Notes under the pieces: generated by a model
What the model saw: the letters and a program-made list of their open reading frames with translations, nothing else
Database searches by the model: none
What the model was told of the DNA's origin: nothing
Shown here: positions 25,645-32,021 of the stretch, piece after piece
Numbering within the stretch: position 1 is the first letter of the stretch
Layout: every line of letters starts with the position of its first letter
Translations under genes and position numbers: made by a program
NCBI GenBank assembly: GCA_043818355.1
Contig: JBDRFX010000030.1
Location: 1-32,115 of the forward strand
Direction: 5' to 3'
DNA: 32,115 bases
Source: JAHJCL01 sp043818355
Lineage (GTDB): Bacteria; Patescibacteriota; Minisyncoccia; Minisyncoccales; DG-74-3

Positions 25645-26360
25645 TAAGTAAAAAGATTTTAAAATTATTTGTTTTGTTTATTATCGGAATGGTGGGAGGT
25701 ATTTTTGCCGACCAAATTTTTTGGCCATATTTTATTGAAAAGCCTCTTTTTCAAGAATATAGACTAGAAAAAACACCCATCTATGTAACGGAAAGAGAAG
25801 AAATTACGATTTCAGAAAATGAAGCTCTTGAGAAGAGAATAGAAAAAGTGGAAGACGCAATTGTTGGAGTTAAAACGGTTTCTAAATCAGGGTATGTATC
25901 AGAGGGATCTGGCTTAATAGTTACATCAGACGGTCTATTGGTTGTTTTAAATAATTTGATACTAGAGGGATCCAGTTTCAGTTTTTATATATATGGAGAA
26001 AAAGTTGTTGGTCAGGTCTTAAAAAGAGATATCAAAGAAAATTTAGCTTTAGTTAAAATAGAAAAAAATAATCTACCTACAGTCAGTTTTGCTAATTTTG
26101 ATAAATTAAAGATAGGAAAGAGGATATTTTTGATAGGAGCAATATTTGAGGAGGGAACAGCGAAAAAGATCGTTAATGAGGGGATAGTCAAATATTTTAA
26201 TACTGATTTGATTCAAACCAGTATTGTTGAATCTAAAAAATTAGCTGGTAGCTCTTTATTTGATATTGATGGCAATGTCTGGGGGATTAACGAAATTTCG
26301 GATACAGGAGAAGTGAATGCAATTCCTGTTTCTAAAATTAAGACATTTATTGGATTTTAG
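25641..26360 (+). CDS. HtrA-like pseudoprotease, membrane-anchored, no catalytic triad
   Basis: This 239-residue protein has one N-terminal membrane segment (about 5-27), a short helical linker and a trypsin-like domain without PDZ. Aligned by eye to the HtrA two genes upstream, GTGFLITKDGTIITNKHVV matches GSGLIVTSDGLLVVLNNLI, so catalytic His is Asn105. EDLAVLKIE matches ENLALVKIE, so Asp is Asn134. NSGGPLLNLRGEVVGIN matches LAGSSLFDIDGNVWGIN, so Ser is Ala202. All three catalytic residues are replaced while the fold motifs remain. The ATGA overlap with clpB implies co-translation. A role as binding or scaffold protein in the envelope is inferred, not shown. It is convergent with recG, with one base between stops. 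Confidence 0.82.
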   Translation: MISKKILKLFVLFIIGMVGGIFADQIFWPYFIEKPLFQEYRLEKTPIYVTEREEITISENEALEKRIEKVEDAIVGVKTVSKSGYVSEGSGLIVTSDGLLVVLNNLILEGSSFSFYIYGEKVVGQVLKRDIKENLALVKIEKNNLPTVSFANFDKLKIGKRIFLIGAIFEEGTAKKIVNEGIVKYFNTDLIQTSIVESKKLAGSSLFDIDGNVWGINEISDTGEVNAIPVSKIKTFIGF

Positions 26361-26361
26361 T

Positions 26362-28473
26362 TTATTCCAGATGAATTGTTTTCTTGTATTTTTTAAGAGC
26401 CTCTTTCAGAAGGGGTTGTTTTTTTAGATTAGGATCTTCAGAAAGCAATTGTTTTGCTTGCTCTCTTGTTGTTTCTACTAATTTAATGTCTTTTAATGCA
26501 TTCATAGCCAGATCAGGAATTCCCCATTGTCTAATGCCCGACAAATCACCAGGTCCTCTTATCTCAAGATCTTTTTCAGCCAATTGAAAACCATTTTGTG
26601 ATGATTTCAGAGCTTTGAGTCTTTGATTTGAGCTTTGGGAGGCAGAAGTTGTTAAAAGAAAGCAATATGACTGATATTCTCCTCTACCAACTCTTCCTCT
26701 AAATTGATGAAGTTGAGCTAGTCCAAATTTTTCAGCTCCTTCAATCATTATTACTGTAGCATTGGGGCAATCAATTCCAACTTCAACCACAGAAGTTGAG
26801 ACCAAAATGTCAGTTTTTCCTTTTTTGAATTTGTTCATTTTTTCTTCTTTTTCTTCAGACTTCATTTTTCCATGCAGGATGTCTATTTCAAATTGAGGAA
26901 ATATATTTTCAGATAGTTTCTTGTATTCTTCCTTAACTGTTTTAGTTTCAGACCAAGAGGAAATAGTTTCTTCTGTCTCTGATTTTGATTCTATTCTTGG
27001 ACAAATTACAAAAGCCTGTCTACCAGATTCAATTTCCTTTGCTATAAATTGATATGCAGTTTCTCTCTTTTTTGGTGTTACTATATTAGTAATAACTTCT
27101 ATTCTTCCCTTGGGCATTTCATCAATCAAAGATAAATCTAAATCTCCATATAGAGTAAGGGCTAAAGTTCTGGGTATTGGGGTAGCCGTCATTGATAACA
27201 AATGGGGGATTAAGTCTTTTTCTAAATTTGAATTTTGGCAAAGCTTTGCTCTTTGTTCTACTCCGAAACGATGTTGTTCGTCTAATATTACTAAAGCTAA
27301 GTTTTTGAATTTTACTGTTTTTTGGATTAAAGCATGAGTTCCAATTAAAATATCTATTTCTCCTTTTGATATTTTTTCTAATAATGACTTTCTGGTTATT
27401 TTTTTATTATTTAACTGGCTTGTTTTTCCCGTTAAAAGTCCAATTTTTAATTTGAAATTTTTCAAAAGCTTTATTATTTCTTTGAAGTGTTGATTAACTA
27501 GAATTTCAGTTGGAGCCATAATGGCTGTTTGATAGCCAGATTGAGCAACGTTGAGAGTAGCCATAACGGCAACTACTGTTTTTCCAGAGCCAACGTCCCC
27601 CTCCAAAAGACGGTTCATTGGTTTTGATTTTTCTAAATCCTTTATAATTCTCCAGATAGATTTTTTTTGTGCGTTAGTTAGAGTAAATGGTAAAGATGAA
27701 ACAAAGTCTTGAATTATTTTTAGATTGGTTGGAATACTTATAGCTCCTTGATTAAGCAATCTCATTTTTTCTTTTAAAACAGCCAAAGAAAGCAAGAATA
27801 ATTGTTCAAATGAAAATCTTTTCATGGCCCCTTCTGCTTTATCTAAAGAATCAGGAAAATGAATTTGCCAAAGCGAGGCTTGAATATCAAGTAGTTTATT
27901 CTTTTTTCTTATTTCTTCTGGTAGAGGATCTTGAATGTTCTTAACCAAATTATTCATCAGGGGTTTTAAGATAAATCTTAACCACTTAGAAGAGACACCT
28001 TCTGTTTCATGATAAACAGGTATTATTCTGCCAGTATGTATTAAATTAGATTTTATTGTTTTTTCTTCAGAAATTTTTTCATGAGTTGGGCTAGACAAAT
28101 ATATGCCCTTTTTCCCTTGAGTAATTTTGCCAGCCAAACATACCACGTCCTCTTCCTTAAGAGTATTCATAATATATGGTTGATTAAACCATACAACCTT
28201 CATGCTACCCGTTTTGTCTTGCACTAAAGCTGTTATAATAATCATTTTTCTTTGCCATGTTTGAGCAAGTTTCATTTCTGTAATTTTTCCCTGTATGCAG
28301 ACATTCTGCCCAATTTTTATTTCTGAAATTGCAGTAATATCAGAAAAATCCTCATATCTATGAGGGAAATGCCAAAAAAGATCATGAATAGTTTTAATTC
28401 CTATTTTTTTAAGTTTTTTTTGATATTCTGTTCCGATTCTCGGAACCTCTGAAACAGGGGAATTTAAATCCAT
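26362..28473 (-). CDS. recG: ATP-dependent DNA helicase RecG
   Basis: RecG remodels stalled replication forks and branched DNA. The 703-residue protein has the N-terminal wedge (OB fold) domain (DITAISEIKIGQNVCIQG onward), Walker A GDVGSGKTVV (K298), DEQHRFGVEQR, SATPIPRTLAL, the fork-helicase motif QFRGRVGRG, and a TRG-like region LAEKDLEIRGPGDLSG. The length is normal and the start matches the family N terminus (PVSEVPRIGTEYQKKL). Its ATG lies one base after the 3' end of tRNA-Arg on the same strand, with no room for a Shine-Dalgarno motif. Confidence 0.97.
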   Translation of the reverse strand: MDLNSPVSEVPRIGTEYQKKLKKIGIKTIHDLFWHFPHRYEDFSDITAISEIKIGQNVCIQGKITEMKLAQTWQRKMIIITALVQDKTGSMKVVWFNQPYIMNTLKEEDVVCLAGKITQGKKGIYLSSPTHEKISEEKTIKSNLIHTGRIIPVYHETEGVSSKWLRFILKPLMNNLVKNIQDPLPEEIRKKNKLLDIQASLWQIHFPDSLDKAEGAMKRFSFEQLFLLSLAVLKEKMRLLNQGAISIPTNLKIIQDFVSSLPFTLTNAQKKSIWRIIKDLEKSKPMNRLLEGDVGSGKTVVAVMATLNVAQSGYQTAIMAPTEILVNQHFKEIIKLLKNFKLKIGLLTGKTSQLNNKKITRKSLLEKISKGEIDILIGTHALIQKTVKFKNLALVILDEQHRFGVEQRAKLCQNSNLEKDLIPHLLSMTATPIPRTLALTLYGDLDLSLIDEMPKGRIEVITNIVTPKKRETAYQFIAKEIESGRQAFVICPRIESKSETEETISSWSETKTVKEEYKKLSENIFPQFEIDILHGKMKSEEKEEKMNKFKKGKTDILVSTSVVEVGIDCPNATVIMIEGAEKFGLAQLHQFRGRVGRGEYQSYCFLLTTSASQSSNQRLKALKSSQNGFQLAEKDLEIRGPGDLSGIRQWGIPDLAMNALKDIKLVETTREQAKQLLSEDPNLKKQPLLKEALKKYKKTIHLE

Positions 28474-28474
28474 G

Positions 28475-28546
28475 TGCCCCCGAGAGGATTCGAACCTCTA
28501 GCAAGGGATCCGCAATCCCTCATTTTATCCATTAAACTACGGGGGC
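28475..28546 (-). tRNA. tRNA-Arg (anticodon GCG)
   Basis: On the reverse strand a 72-nt cloverleaf folds. The acceptor stem is GCCCCCG/CGGGGGC with discriminator A. The anticodon stem AGGGA/TCCCT encloses loop TTGCGGA, giving anticodon GCG (reads CGC and CGU). The T arm is AGAGG-TTCGAAT-CCTCT. Most bacteria use ACG (inosine-modified) for this box, so G34 is unusual. CCA is not encoded. The next bases are C and then the ATG of recG. Confidence 0.93.
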
Positions 28547-28608
28547 CAATATATAAATATATCTCAAAATTAACATTAAATTAAGTTAAATTCAAACTAA
28601 AGCACAGA

Positions 28609-28637
28609 TTGACTTGAGGGTATTTTGTATGTAATAT
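28609..28637 (+). promoter_or_regulatory. Promoter of the tRNA-Ser pair
   Basis: TTGACT (28609-28614), 17 bases, TAATAT (28632-28637). Transcription would start about ten bases before the first tRNA-Ser. Confidence 0.5.
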
Positions 28638-28653
28638 GGATTTATTATTAAAA

Positions 28654-28738
28654 GGAGAGGTCGGATAATGGTTATTCCAACATCCTGCTAAGATGTGACC
28701 CTTTTTGGGTCTTGTGGGTTCGACTCCCACCCTCTCCG
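28654..28738 (+). tRNA. tRNA-Ser (anticodon GCT)
   Basis: An 85-nt class-II tRNA. The acceptor stem is GGAGAGG/CCTCTCC with discriminator G. The anticodon stem ACATC/GATGT has loop CTGCTAA, giving anticodon GCT (AGC/AGU). The variable arm is GACCC-TTTTT-GGGTC and the T arm GTGGG-TTCGACT-CCCAC. CCA is not encoded. Confidence 0.95.
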
Positions 28739-28752
28739 CAGATTCAGAAATT

Positions 28753-28837
28753 GGTGGAGTTCCAGAGTGGCCGAATGGGATGGTCTTGAAAACCATTGTA
28801 CCGCAAGGTACCGAAGGTTCGAATCCTTCCTCCACCG
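28753..28837 (+). tRNA. tRNA-Ser (anticodon TGA)
   Basis: An 85-nt class-II tRNA 14 bases after the first. The acceptor stem is GGTGGAG/CTCCACC with discriminator G. The anticodon stem ATGGT/ACCAT has loop CTTGAAA, giving anticodon TGA (UCA). The variable arm is GTACC-GCAA-GGTAC and the T arm GAAGG-TTCGAAT-CCTTC. Two C follow the discriminator but not the final A, so CCA is not fully encoded. The nudix gene starts 16 bases later. Confidence 0.95.
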
Positions 28838-28853
28838 CCGATAGTTTAAAAAT

Positions 28854-29420
28854 ATGAATAATAATAACCCAATGCCATCTAACGCCAAAAAGGTTTTTCA
28901 AGGAGAAATCTTTGAAGTTTGGCAGTGGGAGCAAAAAATGTTTGATGGTAGCGTTGCTATTTTTGAAAGATTAAAAAGACCCAATACAGCTCAAGTTATA
29001 GCTATTGTTGGAGATAAAATTCTTATTGCTACTCAGGAACAGCCAGATAAAAAACCTTTTCCTTCTTTGTTTGGAGGAAGATGTGAAGATGGTGAAGACT
29101 CCCTTGCAACAGCTAAAAGAGAATTACTAGAAGAATCAGGATATATTTCAGATGATTGGTTTTTATGGAAAGAACAAAATCCTGTTGGAAAAATTGAATG
29201 GACTGTTCATACATATATTGCTAGAAATTGTGTTTTTCAACAGCCACCTAAGTTAGATTCAGGGGAAAAGATAGAAACTCATTTGCTTGATTTCGAAGAA
29301 TTTCTTATGCTTTCTGAAGATCAAACTTTTTATGAAGGAGAATTATCCAAAGCACTTTTAAGGACTCGTTTTGATCAAGAATTTAAAAGAGAATTTCGTC
29401 AATTACTCTTTGGAAAATAA
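28854..29420 (+). CDS. Nudix hydrolase (ADP-ribose pyrophosphatase-like)
   Basis: This 188-residue protein has a complete Nudix box, with G, E and the RELLEESG core in exact spacing (GGRCEDGEDSLATAKRELLEESGY). Upstream are the usual beta strands with VIAIVGDKILIATQEQPDKK. The general fold and N-terminal extension resemble ADP-sugar pyrophosphatases (NudF-like), but the substrate cannot be fixed. The start at ATG 28854 follows two tRNA genes and may share their promoter; ATG at 28872 is another possible start. The stop is one base from the next ATG (TAA-T-ATG). Confidence 0.9.
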   Translation: MNNNNPMPSNAKKVFQGEIFEVWQWEQKMFDGSVAIFERLKRPNTAQVIAIVGDKILIATQEQPDKKPFPSLFGGRCEDGEDSLATAKRELLEESGYISDDWFLWKEQNPVGKIEWTVHTYIARNCVFQQPPKLDSGEKIETHLLDFEEFLMLSEDQTFYEGELSKALLRTRFDQEFKREFRQLLFGK

Positions 29421-29421
29421 T

Positions 29422-30033
29422 ATGATCAAAAATATTTTATTTGACTGGTCTGGGACATTAATGGATGATGTTACAGCTACCCATAAGGCAACAAGCCATA
29501 TTTTTAAATCTTTGGGGGGAACTCCAATGTCTTTGGATGATCATAAAACGAAATTTTTTCTTCCTTTTATGGATTTTTGGAAACAGCAATTTCCCAATTG
29601 CACTCAAGACCAAATATCCGGTCTTTTTTTAGAAGGGCTTGATTTAGCTGGTGATGCAGAATTATATCCCAACATAGAGAGTGTCCTAGAGAACTTAAAG
29701 AAAAAGGGAATTAATATGGCTATTATGAGCTCGCATCCTCAAGAAAAACTAGTTTCATATATTAATCATTTTGGTTTATCTGAGTATTTTGGAGAAATAT
29801 ATGGAAGCGTTCAAAATAAGACTGAAGTTTTCCCAGGGATTTTAGAAGAAAATGAATTTAAACCAGAAGAAACTATGTATGTGGGAGATATGGTACATGA
29901 TATTGAAGCCGCTCAAAATGCAGGGGCCATATCAGTAGCCATAACTTGGGGTCATCAGCCGGAAGAGATGCTGAAGGCTCAAAAGCCAGATTACTTAATC
30001 TCTAATCTTTCAGAATTAGAATCCTTATTATAG
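29422..30033 (+). CDS. HAD-superfamily hydrolase (phosphoglycolate phosphatase-like)
   Basis: I chose ATG at 29422 because it starts right at the conserved strand IKNILFDWSGTL; the frame is open 51 bases further upstream inside the nudix gene. The 203-residue protein has HAD motif I DWSGT (nucleophile D8), motif II MSSHP, a motif III Lys around QNKTEV, and motif IV VGDMVHDIEAA. Motif I has Ser (S10) at the position where most HAD phosphatases have the general acid/base Asp. The cap (about 15-80) is helical. The substrate is unknown; small phosphate esters are typical. Confidence 0.88.
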   Translation: MIKNILFDWSGTLMDDVTATHKATSHIFKSLGGTPMSLDDHKTKFFLPFMDFWKQQFPNCTQDQISGLFLEGLDLAGDAELYPNIESVLENLKKKGINMAIMSSHPQEKLVSYINHFGLSEYFGEIYGSVQNKTEVFPGILEENEFKPEETMYVGDMVHDIEAAQNAGAISVAITWGHQPEEMLKAQKPDYLISNLSELESLL

Positions 30034-30111
30034 ATTTTTGAATATTTTATTATGAAAAATCAGTTTAAATTAATACATGTTCAGAATTCTCGCAACAAAA
30101 CCATTTTTTAC

Positions 30112-30141
30112 TTGACAAGGTCTTTTTCTTCAAGATATACT
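30112..30141 (+). promoter_or_regulatory. Promoter of the NYN gene
   Basis: TTGACA (30112-30117, perfect), 18 bases, TATACT (30136-30141). Transcription would start near 30148, giving a 70-base leader that contains a hairpin. Confidence 0.6.
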
Positions 30142-30155
30142 AAATTAATACACAC

Positions 30156-30183
30156 CCCGCTCCTAGTTTAGGCTAATAGCGGG
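30156..30183 (+). promoter_or_regulatory. Structured 5' leader hairpin of the NYN gene
   Basis: CCCGCT (30156-30161) pairs with AGCGGG (30178-30183), with an inner CCTA/TAGG stem. It lies between the predicted transcription start and the ATG and is followed shortly by a CTTTTTA stretch. It could be an attenuator, a stabilising 5' hairpin or a protein/RNase target site. No known riboswitch is recognised. Confidence 0.45.
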
Positions 30184-30217
30184 ATTTGTGCTTTTTATCA
30201 AAAAAAACAACATTAAA

Positions 30218-31012
30218 ATGAAAATAGCAATATTCATTGATGGTAATAATTTTTATAAAGGACTTGAGGGGAGCCCATTCTATAAAGAAGAAAAAAAAGA
30301 TCTTGAGCTGTTCAATTACGATAAATTGGCTAAATTACTTGCTGTAGACAGAGAAATTCTTGTTAAGAAATATTATAAAGGTGTTATTAGAAAAGAGCCA
30401 GGAAATCTCAAAAGTGCAGGAATGGTATCTAAACAGCAGTCTCTTTTTAGCCGCCTACAAAATAACGATTGGGATATAGGCAGAGGAAAAATGTCTAAAG
30501 CTTCTATGTCTGGCAAATGCCAAGGTTTTTGTATTTTAGAGGAAGAAATTAGAGACAAAAAAGAATTTAAAGAACATTCTAAAGAAATTCTGAAGAATAA
30601 TAAGTTTTGCTACAATCCAATTGTTGTTATTTCAAAAGATTTTTCAAAATTAGAAGAATTAAAAGAAGTTATCCAAAGTATAACAAAAGTTGGTGGCGTA
30701 CAACGATCAAAAGGATTATACTTTACCCTTAATACTTGGAACGAAAAAGGAGTAGATGTAAGAATTGCAATTGATATGTTGGAAATAGCCTATGCACACA
30801 AATTTTCAGGCTCAGATTTAGATACTATTATTTTAATCAGTAATGATTCTGATTTTAAGCCAGTAATTCAGAAAGTTCAATCGTTAGGTATCTCTGTAGA
30901 ATATGTTGGATTTGATCATAGTTTTTCAGTTGCACTTTTGAATGTGGCAAACAAGCGTTTATTGCTTACTAGAGAACAACTTGAACAGTGTTTTCCAGCA
31001 ACTACTGTTTAG
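30218..31012 (+). CDS. NYN-domain (PIN-like) ribonuclease, LabA/DUF88-type
   Basis: I chose ATG 30218 because it starts the conserved strand KIAIFIDGNNFYKG; a GTG at 30188 is in frame but inside the leader. The 264-residue protein has the NYN acidic residues in order: D8 (FIDGNN), D180 and D186 (KGVDVRIAIDML), D210 and D212 (ISNDSDFKPV). These form the metal site of PIN-like RNases. A central insertion of about 90 residues, basic and with two Cys (KCQGFC), is not part of the core fold. Related NYN proteins cut RNA in turnover or defence. It is a single-gene unit with its own promoter, leader hairpin and terminator-like hairpins. Confidence 0.88.
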   Translation: MKIAIFIDGNNFYKGLEGSPFYKEEKKDLELFNYDKLAKLLAVDREILVKKYYKGVIRKEPGNLKSAGMVSKQQSLFSRLQNNDWDIGRGKMSKASMSGKCQGFCILEEEIRDKKEFKEHSKEILKNNKFCYNPIVVISKDFSKLEELKEVIQSITKVGGVQRSKGLYFTLNTWNEKGVDVRIAIDMLEIAYAHKFSGSDLDTIILISNDSDFKPVIQKVQSLGISVEYVGFDHSFSVALLNVANKRLLLTREQLEQCFPATTV

Positions 31013-31028
31013 AAAAGAAATAAGTAGT

Positions 31029-31053
31029 TTGCGATGAGCTTAGCTCATTGCAA
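31029..31053 (+). promoter_or_regulatory. Strong hairpin after the NYN gene
   Basis: An 11-bp stem (TTGCGATGAGC paired with GCTCATTGCAA, one G:T pair) closes a three-base TTA loop. No T tract follows. It could protect the 3' end of the NYN transcript or compete with the next hairpin. Confidence 0.6.
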
Positions 31054-31061
31054 GTATTCTC

Positions 31062-31083
31062 AGAGGAGCTAAGTTCCTCTTTT
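31062..31083 (+). terminator. Terminator after the NYN gene
   Basis: AGAGGA (31062-31067) pairs with TCCTCT (31075-31080) around a seven-base loop, followed by TTTTG-like sequence. The T run is short, so strength is moderate. Confidence 0.5.
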
Positions 31084-31131
31084 GAATAATTTTGTCTTGT
31101 TATTTGGACATAATTTGATATATTCAACATA

Positions 31132-31368
31132 TTGGAAAAACTTGGTGGAAGAACATTGATTATACATTCAGAGATAGACCAGATGAAACCGAACGACGAG
31201 ATAGACTTAAAGCGATTGCTTGAATTGGGCTTCAGAGAGACGGGAACAACTCGCAGGGGAAGAACAACCTTTATGGTTTCTCATAATGGTAAAAAAATGG
31301 GACTTATAGTTAGTCTTGATAATAAGATTTTTGTTGCCCCAACAGAATTCTGGAGCATTACTAAATAA
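31132..31368 (+). CDS. Hypothetical small protein, 78 aa
   Basis: I do not recognise this protein. The only early start is TTG at 31132, with no Shine-Dalgarno motif; ATG at 31183 would give 62 residues. The sequence has a helix (EIDLKRLLELGF) followed by what look like beta strands (RTTFMVSHNG, KMGLIVSLDN, IFVAPTEF), giving a compact alpha-beta domain. The shape is loosely like small toxin or RNA-binding folds, but no signature supports that. CGA and CGC arginine codons appear here, unlike the AGA-dominated core genes. The stop codon is part of a terminator stem, which supports the reading frame's end. Confidence 0.5.
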   Translation: MEKLGGRTLIIHSEIDQMKPNDEIDLKRLLELGFRETGTTRRGRTTFMVSHNGKKMGLIVSLDNKIFVAPTEFWSITK

Positions 31369-31387
31369 GAGAGCCCCCCCTCTTTTT
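31367..31387 (+). terminator. Terminator
   Basis: AAGAG (31367-31371) pairs with CTCTT (31380-31384) around an eight-base C-rich loop, running into seven T overall. It begins within the stop codon of the small gene at 31132. Confidence 0.5.
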
Positions 31388-31438
31388 TTATTTGCTTTTT
31401 TAATTTTTGGATGATAAGAAAAAGATAGTGATTATTGG

Positions 31439-31867
31439 ATGAGTTATGATTTAATTGGAGAAATCGTTCAATATCTGCAATATAGGTTAAACTTTCTTGA
31501 AGATGGGCTAATTCGGAAACAAGTAAAGAGCGACGAAATCGCAAAACTTCGAGAAAGCAATAGCGTATTTAGACGGTTTGGTGGAATAATGCTATCTCTT
31601 TTTTTTAGTACATCACCAGACGAAATAGATGGGCTCAAGACAGAGATTAATCAATACGGTGAAGCAATAGAGGGTTTGAGGCGCGAGGAATTTCACGGCG
31701 CAATTCAAATCCTAGAGAACCTTGAAAAATATTTTGCTTCTGGTCCAGAACAAGAGATTCTTATGCAGCGTGGCATCGGCGATACGCAATCAGAAAAAAT
31801 ACAATTTTATATCCGACATCTCAAGTCTTTACAAGAAGACCGAGTAAATATGTTGCAGATAACATAA
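31439..31867 (+). CDS. Hypothetical helical protein, 142 aa
   Basis: I do not recognise this protein. It is predicted to be almost fully helical, with charged heptad-like stretches (EDGLIRKQVKSDEIAKLRES, DGLKTEINQYGEAIEGLRRE, YIRHLKSLQEDRVNML) suggesting coiled coils. One short hydrophobic stretch (GGIMLSLFFST, about 49-59) could be a weak membrane contact. Seven of ten arginine codons are CGN, whereas the core genes use mostly AGA, so a foreign origin is plausible. It is followed eight bases later by a strong terminator, and it has no clear promoter or Shine-Dalgarno motif. Confidence 0.65.
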   Translation: MSYDLIGEIVQYLQYRLNFLEDGLIRKQVKSDEIAKLRESNSVFRRFGGIMLSLFFSTSPDEIDGLKTEINQYGEAIEGLRREEFHGAIQILENLEKYFASGPEQEILMQRGIGDTQSEKIQFYIRHLKSLQEDRVNMLQIT

Positions 31868-31874
31868 TTTGTAT

Positions 31875-31911
31875 CCGTGTTGTACTCAAAGAGTATTGGC
31901 ACGGCTTTTTT
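31875..31911 (+). terminator. Strong rho-independent terminator
   Basis: A two-part stem (CCGTG/CACGG outside, TACTC/GAGTA inside, AAA loop) is followed by C and six T. It is the clearest terminator in the window. Confidence 0.78.
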
Positions 31912-31961
31912 ATTCCTACATCGAAATTTGCTTGTCTTAGCCAAGTAGATAAAAATAAAAG

Positions 31962-31978
31962 TTATCCACAGAGTGTGG
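31962..31978 (+). other. Perfect DnaA-box sequence with small hairpin
   Basis: TTATCCACA (31962-31970) equals the Escherichia coli DnaA-box consensus. The CCACA part also pairs with TGTGG (31974-31978) to make a five-base stem followed by TTGTTTTTG, so it may simply be a weak second terminator. I noticed no cluster of further boxes close by. Confidence 0.35.
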
Positions 31979-32007
31979 TTGTTTTTGTTTTGGGCAATTT
32001 GTACAAT
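31979..32007 (+). promoter_or_regulatory. Possible promoter for the gene at the right edge
   Basis: TTGTTT (31979-31984), 17 bases, TACAAT (32002-32007), 14 bases before the next ATG. The -35 box is weak. Confidence 0.35.
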
Positions 32008-32021
32008 AGATTATTATCATT

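Noticed and set aside
28581..28934. Reverse-strand open frames (117 and 66 residues) across the tRNA-Ser pair
   Set aside because: They are antisense translations of two tRNA genes; such frames are a known source of false proteins, and the tRNA folds are complete.
30052..30171. A 39-codon open frame between the HAD and NYN genes
   Set aside because: It contains the NYN promoter and part of the leader hairpin, has no ribosome-binding motif and no recognisable protein pattern.
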